Translations under genes and position numbers: made by a program
The notes under the pieces: model-generated
The model's input: only the letters and a program-made list of their open reading frames with translations
What the model was told of the DNA's origin: nothing
Database searches by the model: none
NCBI GenBank assembly: GCA_009773635.1
Contig: WSYC01000023.1
Coordinates: 1 to 36,646, forward strand
Reading direction: 5' to 3'
Length of the DNA: 36,646 nt
From: Beijerinckiaceae bacterium
Lineage (GTDB): Bacteria; Pseudomonadota; Alphaproteobacteria; Rhizobiales; Beijerinckiaceae
Shown: positions 28,103 to 35,906 of the stretch, piece by piece
How positions within the stretch are numbered: the first letter of the stretch is position 1
How the letters are laid out: each line of letters begins with the position of its first letter

Positions 28103-28965
28103 TCGTTGTCCAGCTGCATGGCGGCCTCGGCAACCAGATGTTTCAGGCAGCGGCAGGCCTTGCGCTGGCCGATCGGCTTGGCGACCGGCTGATGTTCGAT
28201 TTCTCGCGCTATCGCACGAAAGGGCTCAGGGCCTATGCGCTCGGCCCCTTCGCACTCGATGCCGATCTGATGCCGACACCACCCGCATTTTCAGGTGCGA
28301 TTTCGCGCGTACTCAACCGCCTCAAGGGGGAGAAGGAGCGTGCACCGGGATTTCGTGGCGTGCTTTATCGTGAGCCGCATTTTCATGTCGACCCGGCATT
28401 CTTCACCCTCAGCGGGGACGTGCAGATCTGCGGGTATTTTCAGTCGGCATGGTATTTTGCCGGTCATGAGGATACTGTCCGCGCGGCCCTGGAACCGAAG
28501 AAACTGGCAAGCGGCCGGGCGCTGACACTGGCGGAGCAGCTCGCAGGCGATACAAGCGTTGCGGTTCATGTCCGCCGTGGCGATTATGCCGCCGACCCGC
28601 GCGCCGCCGGGGTGCACGGAACCCAGACGGATGCCTATTATGATCGCGCCGTTGCCCGTGTCCTCGAAACCGTACCGGCCGCGCGCTTCTTCGTCTTCTC
28701 CGATACTCCGGCAGAGGCAGCAGCGCTGGCGCGGCGCCTGCCCAATGCCGTCGTCATGGCCGGAGAGAGCGCGGGCGACGATCTTTTCCTGATGAGCTGC
28801 GCCCGCCACCACGTCATCGCAAACTCGTCATTCTCTTGGTGGAGCGCCTGGCTGGACCGGCGGCCGGATGGCATCCGCATTGCCCCGAAAAGCTGGTTCA
28901 CGCCGGAGGCAGCTCAAACCCGCCTGACGGATGATCTTATCCCGCGCGACTGGGTGCAGTTGTGA
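28099..28965 (+). CDS. Glycosyltransferase family 11 (alpha-1,2-fucosyltransferase-like)
   Basis: 288 aa. Three hallmarks of GT11 are present: GGLGNQMFQ (8-16), HVRRGDY (157-163; the GDP-fucose phosphate-binding motif) and NSSFSWW (242-248). Length matches bacterial alpha-1,2-fucosyltransferases (FutC/WbsJ type). It is coupled by ATGA to the GT10 gene before it and by GTGA to the GT25 gene after it. With the GT10 neighbour it suggests double fucosylation of one glycan. GDP-L-fucose as donor is family knowledge, and the acceptor is unknown. Confidence 0.9.
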   Translation: MIVVQLHGGLGNQMFQAAAGLALADRLGDRLMFDFSRYRTKGLRAYALGPFALDADLMPTPPAFSGAISRVLNRLKGEKERAPGFRGVLYREPHFHVDPAFFTLSGDVQICGYFQSAWYFAGHEDTVRAALEPKKLASGRALTLAEQLAGDTSVAVHVRRGDYAADPRAAGVHGTQTDAYYDRAVARVLETVPAARFFVFSDTPAEAAALARRLPNAVVMAGESAGDDLFLMSCARHHVIANSSFSWWSAWLDRRPDGIRIAPKSWFTPEAAQTRLTDDLIPRDWVQL

Positions 28966-29858
28966 GCAGAGAGACAGCCCCATCGCCAGCCGTCCCGATT
29001 TTCCTGATCAATCTTGACCGGGACGCGGATCGGCTGTCGTTCATGGCAGCGGCACTGGCAAAACTCGGTCTACCTTTCGAGCGCATACCGGCGGTGCTGG
29101 GCCTCGATATGCCCGAATGGGTCAAACCCTTTTTCCTGCGCCCTGATGGCACGATCGCTTCGCAGCTCAAGCGCGGCGAGGTCGGCTGTTACGCGAGTCA
29201 TCTTGTCGTCGCGCGGCGCATGGTCGAAACCGGCATACCGATGGCACTCGTGTTCGAGGACGACCTCGCCCTGCCGGATGACCTTGCAGCGCTGGTCGAT
29301 GCAGCCGTCCGCGTGGCGGCGGAGGGGTGGGATATCATCCGCCTTTCGAACCCGCCCAAAGCGGCCTATCTGCCGGTGGCCGGCTTACCCGGAACGCGCG
29401 AGCTGGTGCTCTATTCGCGGATACCAAACAACACGGGAGCATCGCTTCTCAGCCTCTCCGGCGCAAAGAGGCTGCTGATACCGGGTCAGCGCACCTACCA
29501 GATCGATGAACACCTGCGGCGACCGTGGGACCTCGGCATGGAGACCTATGGCATCGTGCCGGCTCCGATCCGCTCGAACATCTTCGATACTTCGACCATC
29601 GACGCCATGGAAACACGCAGGCTCGGCCGCGAGAGCCCGCTGGCCAAACTCGCGCGCCGGCGGATCGATCCGCCGGCCATGCTGCTCCGCCAGCTTCGCT
29701 GGCAATACACGCACCTCGGCATCGGCCCGTGGCTCCGGGGAATCCTTGTCGGGCTGAAAATCTCGCTGGCCCGCCGGTTGACCGCCGGACGGAATGCCGA
29801 CAACAAGACCGGCGACGGGGTGCAACAGCGCTTCCGTCTCGACAGCGACGGTGAGTAA
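28962..29858 (+). CDS. Glycosyltransferase family 25 (LPS-type, beta-galactosyltransferase-like)
   Basis: 298 aa. The GT25 opening INLDRDADR (16-24), the block GEVGCYASHL (72-81) and the acidic FEDD (98-101) are diagnostic of the Lex2B/LgtB/LpsA family, whose studied members add galactose or glucose to lipooligosaccharide. A basic, amphipathic C-terminal stretch (about 230-275) after the catalytic part could bind membrane. GTG start 28962 overlaps the GT11 stop (GTGA). The next gene begins 4 bases after its stop. Confidence 0.87.
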   Translation: MSRETAPSPAVPIFLINLDRDADRLSFMAAALAKLGLPFERIPAVLGLDMPEWVKPFFLRPDGTIASQLKRGEVGCYASHLVVARRMVETGIPMALVFEDDLALPDDLAALVDAAVRVAAEGWDIIRLSNPPKAAYLPVAGLPGTRELVLYSRIPNNTGASLLSLSGAKRLLIPGQRTYQIDEHLRRPWDLGMETYGIVPAPIRSNIFDTSTIDAMETRRLGRESPLAKLARRRIDPPAMLLRQLRWQYTHLGIGPWLRGILVGLKISLARRLTAGRNADNKTGDGVQQRFRLDSDGE

Positions 29859-29862
29859 CATC

Positions 29863-31179
29863 ATGCGGATTTCCATCGCCATCCCGACCCGCGAACGCGC
29901 GATCTATCTCAAATCGCTGCTCGCCACCTGCTCGGCGATCCGTGACGATGACCTCGAAATCATCGTCTCGGACAATGCGAGCGAGGACAACACCCGCGAG
30001 GTCGTGGAAAGCTTCGGCGATTCCCGCATCCGCTACCTCAACACCGGTCGCCGGCTGTCGATGCGGCAGAATTTCGAGAATGTCATCAACGCCACGACAG
30101 GCGACTATGTCATCATGTCGGGCGATGATGATGGCTTCCTTCCTGGCCAATGGGCATATCTGCGCACCTTGCTGGAACAGGAACGGCCCGCATGCCTTTC
30201 GTGGCGCTCGCGCTACTACCTCTGGCCGGATGCCCGGCAACCCGATGGCGGCGGGCGCATCAAGCTTTATGGACCCCATACCTACGGCCCCGTCTATCGC
30301 GTTCCGACAGCGAAGATCCTTTCATCGATCGTGGAGGCCACGGCGAGCGGCCACGACGTCGCGCCGATGATCTATCACGGTGCCGCGCGGCGTGATGTCA
30401 TCGACGCGATGCGCGCCAAGACCGGCGAAGTCTTTTCGAGCAGCATTCCGGATGTCTATTTCTCGGTCGCTGCCAATGCTTTCGCGGGGGAAGTGCTCTT
30501 TGTCGAACATCCTCTTTCTGTTCAGGCCATCAGCCCAAAGAGCACTGGGTTTTCAGCACGGTTCTCGAGTGGCAGAGGCGATTCAGGTGCGATCAACCGC
30601 TTCACGGCAGAACTCTCCACCGATACCGTGGTTGACCCGATGCCGGGCAAGATGGCGGCGATCGAGCTTTACTACATCAATGCCATTGAACAGGCGAACC
30701 GGATGATCTTTGACGGGAAGCTGGCCGTCGCCTATCCCGTTTATTTCGCACGGGCTCTCAAATCATTGTCAGGCATGTCAGAGGCGGAACGGGAGGCGGG
30801 AAAGGCATCCTTGCGCGGGCTGGCCGAAACCCTGCCGGATCGCGAGGCATTGCTTGCTGCTATCGAGCAATCACGCCCGATGAGCGTGGCGTCGCGGGCG
30901 TTGCGGGATTTCGACAACGCTCTCAAGCGATTTCGCCGGTTCCAGCCATCCCTGATCACCGCTTCGATGTTCCAGATCGACCTCAAGCCGTTCGGACTGA
31001 GCTCGACCGCCGATGTCGCCCGGACGATCGACTATTGCCTCGGTGCGCGCATAGCCGGCGCTCGACCCGATGCGGCATCTGACCCCTCGCTCTGGCGTGA
31101 TGCGTTCCGCCGAGGTCGCGGGCTTTGCTATCGCTCCATCTTGCGATGCAAGCCGCCCGCCGCGCTACTCGGCGATTGA
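29863..31179 (+). CDS. Glycosyltransferase family 2 with long C-terminal extension
   Basis: 438 aa. The N-terminal about 250 residues form a GT2 domain: MRISIAIPTRERAIYLKSLL, VSDNASEDNT (35-44), SGDDDGFLPG with Asp88-90 as the metal site. The last about 190 residues are helical and charged, without a recognised domain. Sugar and acceptor unknown. Start chosen at ATG 29863, where the GT2 pattern begins; an upstream in-frame ATG (29794) would overlap the GT25 gene by 65 bases with no homology-like sequence. Last gene of the tightly packed glycosyltransferase set; a 115-base gap follows. Confidence 0.88.
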   Translation: MRISIAIPTRERAIYLKSLLATCSAIRDDDLEIIVSDNASEDNTREVVESFGDSRIRYLNTGRRLSMRQNFENVINATTGDYVIMSGDDDGFLPGQWAYLRTLLEQERPACLSWRSRYYLWPDARQPDGGGRIKLYGPHTYGPVYRVPTAKILSSIVEATASGHDVAPMIYHGAARRDVIDAMRAKTGEVFSSSIPDVYFSVAANAFAGEVLFVEHPLSVQAISPKSTGFSARFSSGRGDSGAINRFTAELSTDTVVDPMPGKMAAIELYYINAIEQANRMIFDGKLAVAYPVYFARALKSLSGMSEAEREAGKASLRGLAETLPDREALLAAIEQSRPMSVASRALRDFDNALKRFRRFQPSLITASMFQIDLKPFGLSSTADVARTIDYCLGARIAGARPDAASDPSLWRDAFRRGRGLCYRSILRCKPPAALLGD

Positions 31180-31294
31180 TCGCAACGGCAAACGGGTGAG
31201 TGCCCTCGGAGGGCATGCGCCGCAGTATTGAATTCTTCGGAACATTGCCCTACGCGATGTCGGTCCTTTCGTCCCCGTCGAAACCGAGTCTGCC
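31180..31294 (+). other. Gap between glycosyltransferase and sugar-modification genes
   Basis: Holds a short perfect hairpin TGCCCT/AGGGCA (about 31201-31215) with no T-tract. TTGAAT (about 31228) could be a -35 but lacks a good -10. The only sizeable gap in the forward operon, so a second promoter here is possible but unproven. Confidence 0.35.
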
Positions 31295-32206
31295 ATGTCA
31301 CGCCCCAGCGTTCTGATCACCGGCGGTGCAGGCTTCATTGGCCGCCATGTCGCCGCCGAGATGGCCGGGCAGGGGTATGATGTCATCGTCACCTCGCAGC
31401 GCGCTGCACCGGACGCATCGCAGCCTTGGCGCACACTCACCTGCGATCTTCTCGCGGCGGATGCGCCATCGCTGTTGGCAGCGACGGGAGCGGACACGCT
31501 GGTGCACCTCGCCTGGGAGACAACGCACGGCCAGTTCTGGAATTCACCGGCTAACCTCGACTGGGTCGCCGCGACCTTGCGGATCGCGCGCGCCTTCCGC
31601 GAGGGCGGTGGTCGGCGCTTCGTCGGCATCGGCACCTGCATTGAATACGACATGACCGGCCTGGAGCCGATCGACGAGGTGACCGGCCCGACAAGGCCGA
31701 CCATCCTTTATGGCATCGCCAAGGATGCGACGCGGGCGATCCTTCAAAGCTACGCCGCCCAATCCGGCATGGACTTCACTTGGGCGCGGGTGTTCCATCT
31801 CTACGGCCCTGACGAGAAGCCAACCCGGCTTGTGCCGGCGGTCATCACGGCAATGCTGCGGGGCGAGGAGGCGAAAACCTCCGCCGGCACGCAAGCGCGG
31901 AATTTCATCCATGCGGCCGATGCCGGCCGTGCGATTGCCGCGGTCGCGATGTCCGAATTGACCGGGCCGGTCAACATCGGCACCTATGCGCACACAACCG
32001 TTGCCGAAGTTGCAACCCTGATCGCCGCTATACTCGGGCGGCCGGAGCTCCTGCGCATCGGCGCCTACCCGACAAAGGCAGAGGAACCGGCATCGCTGGT
32101 GCCGAAGCTCGACCGTCTGCGCTCTCTGGGGTTCAAACCGCAGTTCGATCTTGCATCGGGCCTCGCCGATGTGATCCGATCGATGAAAGCGGGAATCCCA
32201 GCGTGA
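31295..32206 (+). CDS. NAD-dependent epimerase/dehydratase (extended SDR)
   Basis: 303 aa. Rossmann motif GGAGFIG (10-16), HLAW (about 71-74), and the catalytic Tyr139-X3-Lys143 (YGIAK). The usual catalytic Ser/Thr is probably Thr114 in GIGTCIEYD. This form, with HLAWE and GTCxEY, is common in nucleotide-sugar clusters beside C-methyltransferases, where members act as 4-ketoreductases or epimerases. Its stop overlaps the C-methyltransferase start (GTGA), which suggests consecutive steps on the same sugar. Substrate is inferred to be a CDP-linked 4-keto-6-deoxyhexose, given the CDP-glucose dehydratase nearby. Confidence 0.85.
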   Translation: MSRPSVLITGGAGFIGRHVAAEMAGQGYDVIVTSQRAAPDASQPWRTLTCDLLAADAPSLLAATGADTLVHLAWETTHGQFWNSPANLDWVAATLRIARAFREGGGRRFVGIGTCIEYDMTGLEPIDEVTGPTRPTILYGIAKDATRAILQSYAAQSGMDFTWARVFHLYGPDEKPTRLVPAVITAMLRGEEAKTSAGTQARNFIHAADAGRAIAAVAMSELTGPVNIGTYAHTTVAEVATLIAAILGRPELLRIGAYPTKAEEPASLVPKLDRLRSLGFKPQFDLASGLADVIRSMKAGIPA

Positions 32207-33444
32207 TTCGATTGAACTGTCCGGTCTGCGGTGCAAGAAACTCGACTCTGGTCGATCAGCGCGCTGCTGTCCCGATCCTGATGCACAACGTCTTCAGCTC
32301 GGCGGAGGCTGCCCGCAGCTGCAAGACCGGCGAACTTACCGTTCGGCGGTGCGACAGCTGCGGCTTCGCGTGGAACGCGGCCTTTGACCCCGACAGGATT
32401 GTCTACGGCCCCGGCTATGACAATGCACAGGGCTATTCGCCGCAGTTCCAGACGCATCTCGACCAGCGGATCGATGCGATCTTCGCGGCCTTTCCGGGCG
32501 AGAAGCCCGTCAATATCATCGAGGTCGGAGCCGGGCAGGGCGATTTCCTCAAACGCATGCAGGCCCGCGCCGGGCATCGCATCGGGCGCGCGGTGGGGTT
32601 CGATCCCGCATGGCGCGGGAGCGATGGCGAGCGCATCGACGATGGCAAGAGCTTCGACGATGGCAAGAGCTTCGACAAGGGCAAAGGCGGCGAGATCCGC
32701 ATGTACCGGCGGATCTTTGACGGCGAAGCCGCCTCGATCGCGGCCGAGATCGACGCCGATCTTGTCCTGAGCCGCCATGTCATCGAGCACGTCAGCGAGC
32801 CGATGGACTTCCTCCGCGCAATCCGCGCCGGAATCGTCGGGCGGCCGGCGACACGCCTGTTTCTGGAAACGCCGGATATCGACTGGATCATCCGCAACGG
32901 CGCGTTCGAGGATTTCTTCTACGAACATTGCTCGATCTTCAACCCCGCCAGCATGGCCACAGCCCTGCGCGCCGCCGGGTATGGCGATGTTGCGGTCACG
33001 ACGGTGTTTGGCGATCAATACCTCTGGGCGATGGCCCGTTTCGCCAAGGATGATGCGCAACCCGGAGAGCCAAAGCCGGCAACGCCCGCCGAAGCGTTCT
33101 CGACCCAGACCCTCGTGTCCGAGTGGCAGGGTCGCATCGACGCCTGGCGAGAGGCCGGCGGCAAGGTTGTCCTCTGGGGCGCCGGTGCCAAGGGCATGAC
33201 CTTCGCCCAGATCGTTGACCCCACTGGCGGGCGCATCGCCGCCATCGTCGATATGAACCCCGGCAAGCAGGGCAAATTCATCGGTGTCACCGGCCATGCG
33301 GTCGTGACGCCGGAGGCCCTGCATGCCATTGCGCCGACCCATATCGTCATTATGAACCCTGTTTATGCCCCCGAGATTCGCGCCATGCTGGCTGCGAATG
33401 CCATTCCTGCGTCACTTCTGACGCTTCACGAGGATCTGACATGA
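32203..33444 (+). CDS. SAM-dependent sugar C-methyltransferase (TylC3/NovU type)
   Basis: 413 aa with the three-part layout of nucleotide-sugar C-methyltransferases: a zinc-binding N-terminus (Cys6, Cys9, Cys50, Cys53), a SAM domain (IIEVGAGQGDFL, about 105-116; SRHVIEHV) and a C-terminal Rossmann-like domain (VVLWGAGAKG to the end). Known members put a methyl on C3 of a 4-keto sugar. Residues 146-163 are three tandem six-residue units (two identical DDGKSF, then DKGKGG) from an 18-bp DNA duplication after the SAM-domain strand GFDPAW. GTG start 32203, coupled to the epimerase; its stop overlaps the next start (ATGA). Confidence 0.88.
   Translation: MIRLNCPVCGARNSTLVDQRAAVPILMHNVFSSAEAARSCKTGELTVRRCDSCGFAWNAAFDPDRIVYGPGYDNAQGYSPQFQTHLDQRIDAIFAAFPGEKPVNIIEVGAGQGDFLKRMQARAGHRIGRAVGFDPAWRGSDGERIDDGKSFDDGKSFDKGKGGEIRMYRRIFDGEAASIAAEIDADLVLSRHVIEHVSEPMDFLRAIRAGIVGRPATRLFLETPDIDWIIRNGAFEDFFYEHCSIFNPASMATALRAAGYGDVAVTTVFGDQYLWAMARFAKDDAQPGEPKPATPAEAFSTQTLVSEWQGRIDAWREAGGKVVLWGAGAKGMTFAQIVDPTGGRIAAIVDMNPGKQGKFIGVTGHAVVTPEALHAIAPTHIVIMNPVYAPEIRAMLAANAIPASLLTLHEDLT
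32638..32673 (+). repeat. 18-bp in-frame tandem duplication in the C-methyltransferase gene
   Basis: Two identical adjacent 18-base units (32638-32655 and 32656-32673, each GACGATGGCAAGAGCTTC) followed by a degenerate third (from 32674, GACAAGGGCAAAGG) and preceded by a diverged copy (GCGATGGCGAGCGCATC). Length is a multiple of three, so copy-number change keeps the frame. Confidence 0.9.
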
Positions 33445-34208
33445 AAATCACCATCGATACCGAGGCCGGAACGGTCGAGACCAGCGGAACCGGCGCTTCC
33501 GGCAAGCATGCGTTGCTGTCAAAGGAGAGCTTCCAGATCCTGTCCGATCTCTGGGTGCGCGTCGGCTGGAACCAGAAGTACAGCTACTCCTTCTCGTGGT
33601 TCGATCGCCCGATCATGCAGCTGCCGGAGGATATGGTCCGGATTCAGGAAGTCATCTACCGCGTCCAGCCGGATGTCATCATCGAAACCGGCATCGCGCA
33701 CGGCGGTTCGCTCATTTTCTACGCGTCGATCCTCAAGGCGATGGGCAAGGGCAAGGTTGTCGGCATCGACATCGAAATCCGCCCGCACAACCGTGCCGCG
33801 ATGGAGGCGCATCCGCTGAAACCGCTGATCACGATGATCGAAGGTTCCTCGACCGATCCGAAGATCGTCGAGGAAGTGCGAAAGCAGGTCCCCGCCGGTG
33901 CAAAGGTGCTGGTGCTGCTCGACTCCAACCACACCTACCAGCACGTCAAGGACGAGATTGATTGCTACGCCGATATGGTGTCGGTCGGCTCCTACCTCGT
34001 CGTCACCGATGGCGTGATGGAATTCCTCGCCGGTGATCCGCGCGCGCCGAAGGAATGGGTGCACGACAACCCGCGCCGCGCCGCGCTCGAATACGCCAAG
34101 GCCGGCAAGGGCTTCGTGGCCGATACGCCCGCACCGGGGTATACCGAGGCTTCCTGCGACATCCGCACGACTTACTGGCCGGATGCCTACCTCAAACGTG
34201 TGAAGTAA
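33441..34208 (+). CDS. CmcI-family protein (cephalosporin hydroxylase family, SAM-methyltransferase fold)
   Basis: 255 aa. Recognised from ETGIAHGGSLIFYAS (82-96), VVGIDIEIR (107-115), DSNHTYQHV (161-169) and VVTDGVMEF (188-195), which form the SAM and metal pocket of the CmcI/Pfam PF04989 family. Although named after an antibiotic enzyme, such genes are frequent in O-antigen and S-layer glycan clusters, where they most likely O-methylate a sugar; that role is inferred. ATG start coupled to the preceding gene. It closes the forward operon, with a terminator 32 bases downstream. Confidence 0.87.
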   Translation: MKITIDTEAGTVETSGTGASGKHALLSKESFQILSDLWVRVGWNQKYSYSFSWFDRPIMQLPEDMVRIQEVIYRVQPDVIIETGIAHGGSLIFYASILKAMGKGKVVGIDIEIRPHNRAAMEAHPLKPLITMIEGSSTDPKIVEEVRKQVPAGAKVLVLLDSNHTYQHVKDEIDCYADMVSVGSYLVVTDGVMEFLAGDPRAPKEWVHDNPRRAALEYAKAGKGFVADTPAPGYTEASCDIRTTYWPDAYLKRVK

Positions 34209-34239
34209 AACACGCCGGACCGGGGTGCCGGGCAAAACG

Positions 34240-34264
34240 AGGCGGCAGCAATGCCGCCTTTTTT
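34240..34264. terminator. Bidirectional intrinsic terminator between converging glycan operons
   Basis: Perfect 8-bp stem AGGCGGCA (34240-34247) / TGCCGCCT (34252-34259) with loop GCAA, then a run of six T to 34264. On the other strand it follows the rmlC stop at once and ends in CGTTTT. It can therefore stop both operons. Confidence 0.88.
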
Positions 34265-34797
34265 CATGCGCCTGAAATCAGCGGCCAGGCCCTGTCCGCG
34301 TCGCCAATGATAGCCGGCGGCTGCGGCCAGGCGATGCCCAGCGCCGGATCATCCCAGCGGTAGCCTTTTGCCTGTCCGGGCACATAGGCACGGCCCATCT
34401 GGTAGAGCACATCCGTTTCCGGTTCGAGGGTCAGGAACCCGTGCGCGAAGCCTTCCGGGATGAAGAGAGCGTCGGCACCCTCGGCATCGAGCCGGAACCC
34501 GGCGTGCTTCAGGTAGGTTGGCGAGCCCGGCCGGATATCGACGACGACATCATGGATCGCGCCGCGCACCACCCGCACCAGCTTCGCCTCGGCGTAAGGC
34601 GGGTCCTGAAAGTGCATGCCCCGCAGCGTATAGGCGGCAGTATTGCGCGAAAGGTTGATCTGCACTGAAGTGAAATCGATCCCGGCCTTCGCGATCTCTT
34701 CGGGGCAATGGAGGCGGGCGAAAAACCCGCGATCATCGCGCCGTGGCTCGGCCATCACGTGGATGACACCGGGCAGGGCGGTCGGTTCGAACTTCAT
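34264..34797 (-). CDS. RmlC-family dTDP/CDP-4-keto-6-deoxyhexose 3,5-epimerase
   Basis: 177 aa cupin of the RmlC family. The catalytic base His62 (GMHFQ), Lys72, and Tyr132 (DVLYQMG) are present, as are FIPEGFAHGF and the N-terminal DDRGFF. Known RmlC makes dTDP-4-keto-L-rhamnose. Here it is 11 bases downstream of CDP-glucose 4,6-dehydratase and no rmlA/B/D is in the window, so a CDP-sugar substrate is more likely; the presence of Tyr132 fits a full 3,5-epimerase. Not given the symbol rmlC for that reason. Confidence 0.85.
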   Translation of the reverse strand: MKFEPTALPGVIHVMAEPRRDDRGFFARLHCPEEIAKAGIDFTSVQINLSRNTAAYTLRGMHFQDPPYAEAKLVRVVRGAIHDVVVDIRPGSPTYLKHAGFRLDAEGADALFIPEGFAHGFLTLEPETDVLYQMGRAYVPGQAKGYRWDDPALGIAWPQPPAIIGDADRAWPLISGA

Positions 34798-34808
34798 GGA
34801 GGACCTCC

Positions 34809-35906
34809 TCAGGCTTGCCGGCTCTGGCCGACATAGCCCGCGATCTGCTCAAGGCAAAGTGCCCGCGCCGATTGGCCGGCCATCACGCCAGCATACCATT
34901 CGGCGGTCCATTCGAGCGCAGCGCGGCCGGGCAGGCGATCGCGGATTTCGAGGCGCGTGCGGGCAAGGGTCGGGTCGAGCGCGAGCGAGCCCATCTCTCG
35001 CGGCTGCTTGTCCGCATCCGGTGCGAGGCGCCAGGCCTCCTTCAGCCCGAGCGCAGGCGAGATTACCTCCGCAAGCCCGGCGACCGTGATGGGGGCGGAA
35101 GGGTCCGGCCCGACGTTGAGTGCGCGCGGGGTTTGCGGCTCGGAAGCCAGCGCCTCGGCGAGCACGAAATATCCGGCGAGACAGTCGAGAACGTGCTGCC
35201 AGGGCCGGGTCGCGCCGGGGTTGCGCAGGGTCAGGGGCTCGCGCCGCTCCGCCGCACGCACGATATCCGGGACGATACGATCCTCGGAATAGTCGCCGCC
35301 GCCGATCACATTACCCCCGCGCACGGTCCCAAGGGCGACGCCGCGTGCGGCCGCGCGCGACTGCGCCGAATGCACCAGCATTTCCACCGCCGCCTTCGAG
35401 GCGGAATAGGGATCATGCCCGCCGAGCGCATCGCCCTCCTGAAAGGCACGGCCGTGCTCGTCGTTGGCGTAAACCTTGTCGGAGGTGATGACGAGAATGG
35501 CCTTCAGACCATCGTTCGCGAAGGCGGCATCCAGCAGATGCGCCGTGCCCATCACATTGGTGTCGAAGGTGAGCGTCGGCTCGCGGTAGGAGCGGCGCAC
35601 GAGCGGCTGTGCCGCCAGATGCAGGATGATTTCCGGCCTTGCCTCCGCCACAACCCACGCGACCGCCGCTCTCTCGCGGATATCGACAACGTGATGCGTG
35701 ACGGATTGAGCGATACCGGCAAGATCGAAGAGGCTTGGTGTCGTTTCCGGCGCGAGCGAAAGCCCTTGGACATGCGCGCCCATTTCCGCGAGCCAGAGCG
35801 CCGCCCAGCTGCCCTTGAAACCGGTATGCCCGGTCAGCAGCACCCGCTTGCCGGCCCAGAAACGAGGGTTCGGCAGCGCGCCCTGTTTATGCGCGGAAAC
35901 AATCAT
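34809..35906 (-). CDS. rfbG: CDP-glucose 4,6-dehydratase
   Basis: 365 aa extended SDR. The motif TGHTGFKGSW (25-34) with FKG in place of the usual FIG is typical of RfbG/DdhB. Also present are HLAAQPLVRRSYREP, VITSDKVYAN and the catalytic YSASK. It converts CDP-D-glucose to CDP-4-keto-6-deoxyglucose, entry to 3,6-dideoxy and branched sugars. Coupled to the fkbM gene upstream (ATGA, 35903-35906). The usual partner rfbF (glucose-1-phosphate cytidylyltransferase) is not in the window and could lie just beyond the right edge. Confidence 0.92.
   Translation of the reverse strand: MIVSAHKQGALPNPRFWAGKRVLLTGHTGFKGSWAALWLAEMGAHVQGLSLAPETTPSLFDLAGIAQSVTHHVVDIRERAAVAWVVAEARPEIILHLAAQPLVRRSYREPTLTFDTNVMGTAHLLDAAFANDGLKAILVITSDKVYANDEHGRAFQEGDALGGHDPYSASKAAVEMLVHSAQSRAAARGVALGTVRGGNVIGGGDYSEDRIVPDIVRAAERREPLTLRNPGATRPWQHVLDCLAGYFVLAEALASEPQTPRALNVGPDPSAPITVAGLAEVISPALGLKEAWRLAPDADKQPREMGSLALDPTLARTRLEIRDRLPGRAALEWTAEWYAGVMAGQSARALCLEQIAGYVGQSRQA

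Noticed and set aside
32638-32690. CRISPR-like repeat array
   Set aside because: Units are 18 bp, directly adjacent with no spacers, and lie in frame within a coding sequence.
32065-33342. 425-codon minus-strand ORF opposite the C-methyltransferase
   Set aside because: Antisense to a gene with zinc and SAM motifs and coupling to both neighbours; no features of its own.
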